Shown: positions 59,366 to 64,000 of the stretch, in pieces | Layout: each line of letters begins with the position of its first letter | Position numbering within the stretch: the first letter of the stretch is position 1 | NCBI RefSeq assembly: GCF_009932435.1 | Contig: NZ_BJOU01000002.1 | Span: 62,001 to 126,000 of the forward strand | Direction of reading: 5' to 3' | DNA length: 64,000 nt | Origin: Gordonia crocea | GTDB lineage: Bacteria; Actinomycetota; Actinomycetes; Mycobacteriales; Mycobacteriaceae | Program-made: the position numbers and the translations under genes | The notes under the pieces: generated by a model | Database searches by the model: none | Seen by the model: the letters and a program-made list of their open reading frames with translations, nothing else | Told to the model about the DNA's origin: nothing

Positions 59366-59896
59366 ATGGCGGCGACGGAGGATGTGGTGATCGAGTTCGA
59401 GGCACCCGTGGAGACGATCGGGTCCCGACGACTGGTGCGGTTCCCCGCGCAGGCCAGTGCCGCGCTGCCCTCGCGGGGGCAGGTCGCCGCGGAGATCACC
59501 GTGAACGGGCAGGAGTTCGGCACGGTCGTCGAGCCGGACGGGCGGCGCGGGCACTGGTTGCCCGTCGACGAGGTACGCGACGCCGTCGACGCGACGGTGG
59601 TGTCGGTGCGCGTCGAGCCGGTCAAGGCCTGGCCCGAGCCGGTGGTCCCCGAGGATTTCGCCGCGGCCCTGGACGCCGCCCCCGACCTCGCCGGTGTCTG
59701 GACCGACATCACCCCGATGGCCCGCTGGGAGTGGGTGCGCTGGATTGGCGCCACCCGCAACCCGGACACGAGGGTGCGTCGCGTTGAGGTCGCGCTCGAC
59801 AAGATGCGGTCCGGCAAGCGCCGGCCGTGCTGCTTCGACCTGTCCTCCTGCACGGACCCGGAATTGGCGCGCAGCGGCAAGCTCATCGAGCCCTGA
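59366..59896 (+). CDS. YdeI/OmpD-associated protein with DUF1905 domain
   Basis: This is a 176-aa protein. The N-terminal DUF1905-like beta-barrel (VVIEFEAPVETIGSRRLVRFPAQASAALPSRGQVAAEITVNG) is followed by the YdeI-type helical C-terminal part (VPEDFAAALDAAPDLAGVWTDITPMARWEWVRWIGATRNPDTRVRRVEVALDKMRSGKRRPCCFD). The family's function is poorly known. The start at ATG 59366 has GGGAGG 5 nt upstream; an ATG at 59342 lies at the probable transcription start (TAGCGT at 59331) and is less likely. Confidence 0.82.
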   Translation: MAATEDVVIEFEAPVETIGSRRLVRFPAQASAALPSRGQVAAEITVNGQEFGTVVEPDGRRGHWLPVDEVRDAVDATVVSVRVEPVKAWPEPVVPEDFAAALDAAPDLAGVWTDITPMARWEWVRWIGATRNPDTRVRRVEVALDKMRSGKRRPCCFDLSSCTDPELARSGKLIEP

Positions 59897-59975
59897 ACGG
59901 TGCGGCGTTATCGGAAGTGAGGCGGGCGGTCACAGGCTAGGCTGAACGGACATGTCCGGGTGAAAGGGGAGAACC

Positions 59976-60977
59976 GTGCAGGCCGTTGTGATGGGAGCCG
60001 GGTCGTGGGGGACGACCGTGGCCAAGGTGCTCGTCGACGCCGGAACGCCGACCCGGATCTGGGCCCGCCGGCCCGAGCTCGCCGAGGCCATCAACACCAC
60101 GCACGAGAACCCCGATTACCTGCCCGGCATCGATCTGCCGCCGGCGCTGCACGCGGTGAGTGACGTCGGTGCCGCCCTCGACGGCGCCGACGTGGTCGTG
60201 CTCGGCGTTCCGTCGCAGTCCCTGCGCGGCAACCTGGTGGAGTGGTCGCCCCACCTCACCGACGACATGACCTATGTGTCGCTGGCCAAAGGCGTGGAAA
60301 CCTCGACGGTGATGCGCATGTCGGAGGTCATCGCCGACGTCACCGGCGCCCCGGCGCAGCGCATCGCCGTCCTGTCCGGCCCGAACCTGGCCAAAGAGGT
60401 CGCCGCGGGACAGCCCGCCGCCACCGTCATCGGCTGCGCCGACGAACAGCGGGCGGTGGAGTTGCAGGAGGCGTTCTCCACCAACTACTTCCGGCCCTAC
60501 ACGAACACCGACGTCGTCGGCTGCGAACTGGGCGGCGCGGTGAAGAACGTGATCGCGCTGGCCTGCGGGATGGCGGCGGGCGTCGGGCTCGGACAGAACA
60601 CGCTGGCCACCATCATCACCCGCGGCCTGGCCGAGACCATCCGCCTCGGGATGGCCGCCGGCGCCGACGTGCAGACCCTGGCGGGATTGGCCGGGGTGGG
60701 CGACCTCGTCGCCACCTGCGCGTCGCCGCTGTCGCGCAACCGCACCTTCGGCTACGCCCTCGGAGAGGGTAAGACGCTCGAGGAGGCGCAGGCCGCGACC
60801 AACGGCCAGGTCGCCGAAGGGGTGAAGTCCTGCTCGTCGGTGCGCGCCCTGGCCGAGCGCCACGGCGTCGACATGCCGCTCACCGACGCGGTGCACCAGG
60901 TCTGCCACGACGGCCTGACCGTGCCGGACGCGATCGCGATGCTGCTGGGCCGCTCGCGCAAGCCGGAAATCCGCTAG
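59976..60977 (+). CDS. gpsA: NAD(P)-dependent glycerol-3-phosphate dehydrogenase
   Basis: This is a 333-aa protein. The Rossmann motif is [20 protein letters not shown]. The catalytic Lys lies in [16 protein letters not shown] and the signature [14 protein letters not shown] follows. It makes sn-glycerol 3-phosphate for phospholipids. The GTG at 59976 follows AAAGGGGAGA. It overlaps the convergent DUF3515 gene by 4 bp. In mycobacteria ddl follows at this place, but none is present here. Confidence 0.96.
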   Translation: MQAVVMGAGSWGTTVAKVLVDAGTPTRIWARRPELAEAINTTHENPDYLPGIDLPPALHAVSDVGAALDGADVVVLGVPSQSLRGNLVEWSPHLTDDMTYVSLAKGVETSTVMRMSEVIADVTGAPAQRIAVLSGPNLAKEVAAGQPAATVIGCADEQRAVELQEAFSTNYFRPYTNTDVVGCELGGAVKNVIALACGMAAGVGLGQNTLATIITRGLAETIRLGMAAGADVQTLAGLAGVGDLVATCASPLSRNRTFGYALGEGKTLEEAQAATNGQVAEGVKSCSSVRALAERHGVDMPLTDAVHQVCHDGLTVPDAIAMLLGRSRKPEIR

Positions 60978-61561
60978 CGCAGATCCAGCGGCGCCCGTTC
61001 GAGGTGCTGATCGATCAACGCGGTGATGTCGGTGATCGGCGCGGAGCCGGAGTTCGCCGGAAGCCGCAACGCCACGTACGGCCGGTGGTCGACGGCGACG
61101 TAGGTGACGCCGGAGTCGCGTTCGTCGGTGATGAACCACTGGGCGGCGTTGACCACCTGCAACCGTGACGACGGCGCCAACCCATCGGGCCGGGCGACCC
61201 CGCAGCGCACGTAGACCGAGTCGCCGTTACGGGCCCGCCAGCGGGCCGACGTACCGGTCACCGACTTGTCGCCATAGTCGCCGAGGCGGTCCGGCAGGGC
61301 CGCCATGAACGGGGCGCAGGCCTTCTCGGTGCCGGGCTGGGCCGGCATCGAGTCGAGAGTCGTGGTGTCACCGCGCAGGACGGCGAAGGTGACGAACCCG
61401 GCGATGATCATCACCGGAATCGCGATCAGGGTGGCGAGGAAGGCGGGCGACAGGCGCCCGTCGCCGTCGCGGATCCGCGACGACGACGCGCCGGATTCGT
61501 GCTGCGGCACGCCGGCGCTCTCATCGGTGTCGGTGTCATCGGTGGAGTAGTCATCGGGCAC
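60974..61561 (-). CDS. DUF3515 membrane-anchored secreted protein, Rv2980-like
   Basis: This is a 195-aa protein. A polar acidic N-terminus of about 40 residues is followed by one transmembrane helix ([23 protein letters not shown]), then an extracytoplasmic domain with conserved Cys pair ([17 protein letters not shown] and [13 protein letters not shown]) and [28 protein letters not shown]. These are the DUF3515 hallmarks. The function is unknown. The start GTG 61561 (MPDDYSTDD) was chosen over a start 9 codons upstream. It is divergent from thiL (50 bp). Confidence 0.85.
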   Translation of the reverse strand: MPDDYSTDDTDTDESAGVPQHESGASSSRIRDGDGRLSPAFLATLIAIPVMIIAGFVTFAVLRGDTTTLDSMPAQPGTEKACAPFMAALPDRLGDYGDKSVTGTSARWRARNGDSVYVRCGVARPDGLAPSSRLQVVNAAQWFITDERDSGVTYVAVDHRPYVALRLPANSGSAPITDITALIDQHLERAPLDLR

Positions 61562-61611
61562 GCGACCAGCGTAGGCGGCCGACCGCACGGGGTCGTGACA
61601 GACTGGCGGTC

Positions 61612-62571
61612 GTGACAGCGAATCGCACCATCGGCGAGGTCGGGGAGCGGGCGTTGCTGGCCGAGTTCGCCACGAGCGCGGCGAGCACCCCCGACGTGGT
61701 CGTCGGGCCCGGCGACGATGCCGCCGTCATCGAACCGGGTGCCAGGGTGCTCAGCGTCGACACCGCCGTCGCGGACCGGCACTTCCGGCTCGACTGGTCC
61801 TCACCGGAACAGATCGGCGCCCGGGCGGTGGTCGCCGCGGTCGCCGACATCGCCGCGATGGGCGGCCGGCCCACCGGGGTACTGATCGCGCTCGCGGCTC
61901 CGACGACGGCATCGGCCGACCTGGTCGTCGGGATCAACCGCGGTGCGGCGGGCCGCGCGGCCGACCTGGGTGCGGCCGTCCTCGGGGGCGACCTGGTGGC
62001 GGCCTCGGAGGTCTCGGTGTCGATCACCGCCGTCGGCGTCCTCGACGGGGTCGCCCCGGTGCGCCTGGGCGGTGCCCGCGTCGGCGACGTCCTCGCGGTG
62101 AGCGGACCGCTGGGCGCCTCGGCCGCCGGATATGCGGTCCTGGCCTCCGGCGATCGGGCCCTGCTCGACGATCCGGCGCTGCGCGCCGCGGTCGACGCCT
62201 TCCGCTGCCCGGCACCCGATCCGGCGCAGGGGCCGGTCGCGGCCCGCGCCGGCGCCCACGCCCTCACCGACGTGTCCGACGGACTGGTCGAAGAACTGGG
62301 ATTGCTGTGCGCGGCTTCCGGCGTCGGCGTGGACGTCGAAGCAGGCGCCATCCCGATCACGGCCGCGGCGGCCGCGGCGGCGGACCGACTCGGCGACGAT
62401 CCGCAGCGATGGGCATTGGCCGGCGGGGAGGACCACGAACTGCTGGGCGCCTTCGCCGCCGGCGATGTGCCGCCGGGGTGGATGGTGATCGGCGCCGTCG
62501 TGGCCGCGCGCCCCGACCCGGTCCGCATCGACGGGTCCCCGCCGCGGGTCCGCGGATGGCGCAGCGTGTAG
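61612..62571 (+). CDS. thiL: Thiamine-monophosphate kinase
   Basis: This is a 319-aa ATP-grasp-like PurM-fold kinase. It opens [12 protein letters not shown], with metal/ATP residues in [46 protein letters not shown] and LGGDLVAA. The closing [14 protein letters not shown] and [13 protein letters not shown] are typical. It makes thiamine diphosphate from the monophosphate. The GTG start has CAGACT 7 nt upstream and no RBS, so it may be leaderless. Confidence 0.95.
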   Translation: MTANRTIGEVGERALLAEFATSAASTPDVVVGPGDDAAVIEPGARVLSVDTAVADRHFRLDWSSPEQIGARAVVAAVADIAAMGGRPTGVLIALAAPTTASADLVVGINRGAAGRAADLGAAVLGGDLVAASEVSVSITAVGVLDGVAPVRLGGARVGDVLAVSGPLGASAAGYAVLASGDRALLDDPALRAAVDAFRCPAPDPAQGPVAARAGAHALTDVSDGLVEELGLLCAASGVGVDVEAGAIPITAAAAAAADRLGDDPQRWALAGGEDHELLGAFAAGDVPPGWMVIGAVVAARPDPVRIDGSPPRVRGWRSV

Positions 62572-62577
62572 ACGCGC

Positions 62578-62583
62578 TAGATT
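62578..62583 (+). promoter_or_regulatory. Putative -10 (TAGATT) of the gamma-CA-like gene, leaderless
   Basis: TAGATT ends 6 nt before GTG 62590 and lies in the 18-bp gap after thiL. Confidence 0.4.
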
Positions 62584-62589
62584 CCTCTG

Positions 62590-63111
62590 GTGGCCATCTA
62601 CGCTCTCGGCGACCGCGAGCCCGTGCTCGGCGCCGACACCTACGTCCATCCCGACGCCGTCGTCATCGGCGGTGTGACCCTGGCCGACGGGGTCTCGGTC
62701 TGGCCCGGCGCGGTGCTGCGCGGGGACTACGGCACCATCAGCGTGGGCGAGAAGACCAACATCCAGGACGGCACGGTCATCCACTGCACCGTGATCCACC
62801 CGACGATCATCGGCGCGCACTGCGTCGTCGGGCACAACGCCCACATCGAAGGCGCCACGATCGGCGACAACGTCCTCATCGCGTCGGGATCGGTGGTGTT
62901 GAACGGGTCCACCGTCGGGTCCGGGGCGGTCGTCGGTGCGGGCGCGGTGGTGCCGTTCGACTACGAGGTGCCGGCCCGGCGGATGGCGTTGGGAATCCCG
63001 GCCCGGATCCGCGAGGGATTCGAGGTCGCCGAGGGACATGTGGACCTGAACGTGACGATGTACTACGAGAACGCCAAGTACTACCGCGGGAACCTCCGCC
63101 GGCTCGACTGA
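62590..63111 (+). CDS. Gamma-carbonic-anhydrase-like hexapeptide-repeat protein
   Basis: This is a 173-aa left-handed beta-helix protein. The trimer metal histidines appear in [32 protein letters not shown], as in CamH/PaaY proteins. The N-terminal [24 protein letters not shown] is the family signature. Activity may be zinc-dependent CO2 hydration or thioesterase-like; this cannot be decided from sequence. It lies between thiL and ung, an insertion relative to the tight thiL-ung pair of M. tuberculosis. Confidence 0.9.
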   Translation: MAIYALGDREPVLGADTYVHPDAVVIGGVTLADGVSVWPGAVLRGDYGTISVGEKTNIQDGTVIHCTVIHPTIIGAHCVVGHNAHIEGATIGDNVLIASGSVVLNGSTVGSGAVVGAGAVVPFDYEVPARRMALGIPARIREGFEVAEGHVDLNVTMYYENAKYYRGNLRRLD

Positions 63112-63122
63112 AACGCCTGCCC

Positions 63123-63800
63123 ATGCCCGCCCAACCGCTGTCCGAACTCCTCGCCCCCGACTGGGCGGATGCGTTGCAACCCGTGGCCGGGGTCATCGCC
63201 GAGCTCGGTGACTTCCTGCGCGCCGAAGTCGCCGCCGGGCGGCGCTACCTGCCCGCCGGCGAGCACGTGCTGCGCGCCTTCACCCGGCCCATGTCCGACG
63301 TACGCATACTCATCGTCGGGCAGGACCCGTATCCGACGCCCGGGCACGCGATGGGGCTGAGCTTCTCGGTGGCCCCCGATGTCGCGCCCGTCCCGCGCTC
63401 TTTGGCCAACATCTACACCGAGTACAGCGACGACCTCGGGCTGCCGCGGCCGACCACCGGGGATCTGACGCCGTGGGCCGACGCCGGGGTGTTGCTGCTG
63501 AACCGGGTGCTGACGGTCGGCGCCGGCGAGACGGGGTCCCACCGGGGGAAGGGCTGGGAGACGGTCACCGAGTGCGCCATCAAAGCCCTGGCCGCGCGCG
63601 ACGAGCCGCTCGTCGCCATCCTGTGGGGACGCGACGCGCAACGCCTGCAGCAGTGGCTGCCCGACGTGCCGACGATCGCCTCGGCGCACCCGTCGCCGCT
63701 GTCGGCCTCGCGCGGGTTCTTCGGGTCCAGGCCGTTCAGCCGCGCCAACGAGGCCCTCGCCCGGCAAGGGGCCGAACCGGTCGACTGGCGGTTGCCCTAA
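63123..63800 (+). CDS. ung: Uracil-DNA glycosylase (family 1)
   Basis: This is a 225-aa protein. The catalytic water-activating Asp is D68 in [15 protein letters not shown], and the minor-groove loop is [20 protein letters not shown] with catalytic His near 189. It excises uracil from DNA. The ATG at 63123 lies 11 bp after the stop of the preceding gene. The length is as in mycobacterial Ung (about 227). Confidence 0.97.
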   Translation: MPAQPLSELLAPDWADALQPVAGVIAELGDFLRAEVAAGRRYLPAGEHVLRAFTRPMSDVRILIVGQDPYPTPGHAMGLSFSVAPDVAPVPRSLANIYTEYSDDLGLPRPTTGDLTPWADAGVLLLNRVLTVGAGETGSHRGKGWETVTECAIKALAARDEPLVAILWGRDAQRLQQWLPDVPTIASAHPSPLSASRGFFGSRPFSRANEALARQGAEPVDWRLP

Positions 63801-63825
63801 CTAACTGGCACCGCTCAACGGAGCG

Positions 63826-64000
63826 TCACGGCCACTGCGGTGCGCGTTTCGCCAGGAAGGCGTCGACTCCTTCGATTCCGGTGGGTTCGCCCGACAGCCG
63901 CGAGATCGAGGCCCCCTCGGCGTCGAACTGGGCCGACAGCGAGGCCGCCGGCGACTGGCGCAGCAGGCCGACGGTGGCCTGCAACGCGGCACTCGGCCCG
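63826..64000 (-). CDS. Enoyl-CoA hydratase/isomerase family protein, C-terminal end (truncated by window)
   Basis: 57 codons are visible before the TGA; the 5' part lies beyond the right edge. The ending SLSAQFDAEGASISRLSGEPTGIEGVDAFLAKRAPQW matches the usual crotonase C-terminus, where the helix and EGVDAFLAKRAP-W motif close the trimer interface. The active site is not in view, so hydratase, isomerase and hydrolase remain possible. It is convergent with ung (25 bp). Confidence 0.75.
   Translation of the reverse strand, partial: GPSAALQATVGLLRQSPAASLSAQFDAEGASISRLSGEPTGIEGVDAFLAKRAPQWP

Overview
The window is a 64-kb stretch of high-GC actinobacterial chromosome. GTG/TTG starts are frequent, and the gene order closely follows the Mycobacterium tuberculosis block running from about Rv3037c down to ung/Rv2976c. 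That order is: PQQ-repeat lipoprotein, Rv3034c-type acyltransferase, methylglucose-lipopolysaccharide cluster, etfBA, iscS-like, mnmA, ligA, gatCA, pfkA, gatB, lppZ, doxX, cfp6, ilvBNC, serA, leuB, gltX, IclR/leuCD, hupB, mutT1, ppk, fbiD, gpsA, thiL, ung. Family make-up points to Mycobacteriales, most likely Gordonia or a close relative. The genus is an inference; no rRNA is present.

Region 1 (1-10.4 kb) holds cell-envelope and polysaccharide genes. It has a methyltransferase/GH57/GT4 operon on the minus strand, two small VOC proteins, and a tandemly duplicated two-gene lipoprotein cassette (8261-10379) whose third member carries an apparent +1 frameshift in an A5 run. Region 2 (10.5-28.4 kb) holds etfBA, lipid acyltransferases, sulfur and tRNA modification genes (cysteine desulfurase, mnmA), ligA, and gatC-gatA / pfkA / gatB. 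A complete IS481-family element sits exactly on the gatA stop codon, with a 6-bp CCTAGA target duplication. Region 3 (28.5-42.6 kb) holds lppZ, doxX, ilvD, mgtE, cfp6, the ilvBNC operon with an attenuator and leader peptide, a secreted trypsin-like protease, and serA-leuB. Region 4 (42.6-55.4 kb) holds a GntR regulator with a membrane partner, an MFS transporter, an FAH-family/hydrolase pair, gltX with tRNA-Gln and tRNA-Glu, a CopB-type metal ATPase behind a CsoR-like operator, an IclR regulator divergent from leuCD, and hupB. Region 5 (55.4-64 kb) holds mutT1-ppk, fbiD, gpsA, thiL, a gamma-carbonic-anhydrase-like protein, ung, and the 3' end of an enoyl-CoA hydratase-like gene.

The least explained feature is a family of four intergenic arrays (6, 11, 5-6 and 5 units) of an exactly 21-bp-period repeat. 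Its core is GACTGGGCCCT, followed by a 10-bp spacer, and it sits at gene ends and beside terminators. Two of the arrays face each other across a small VOC gene.

Functionally, branched-chain amino-acid genes (ilvD, ilvBNC, leuB, leuCD and an IclR/NdgR-like regulator) and the indirect Gln-tRNA pathway (gltX, gatCAB, tRNA-Gln) are both well represented. Many genes show an extended -10 hexamer (TANNNT) about 7 nt before the start codon, suggesting widespread leaderless transcripts.
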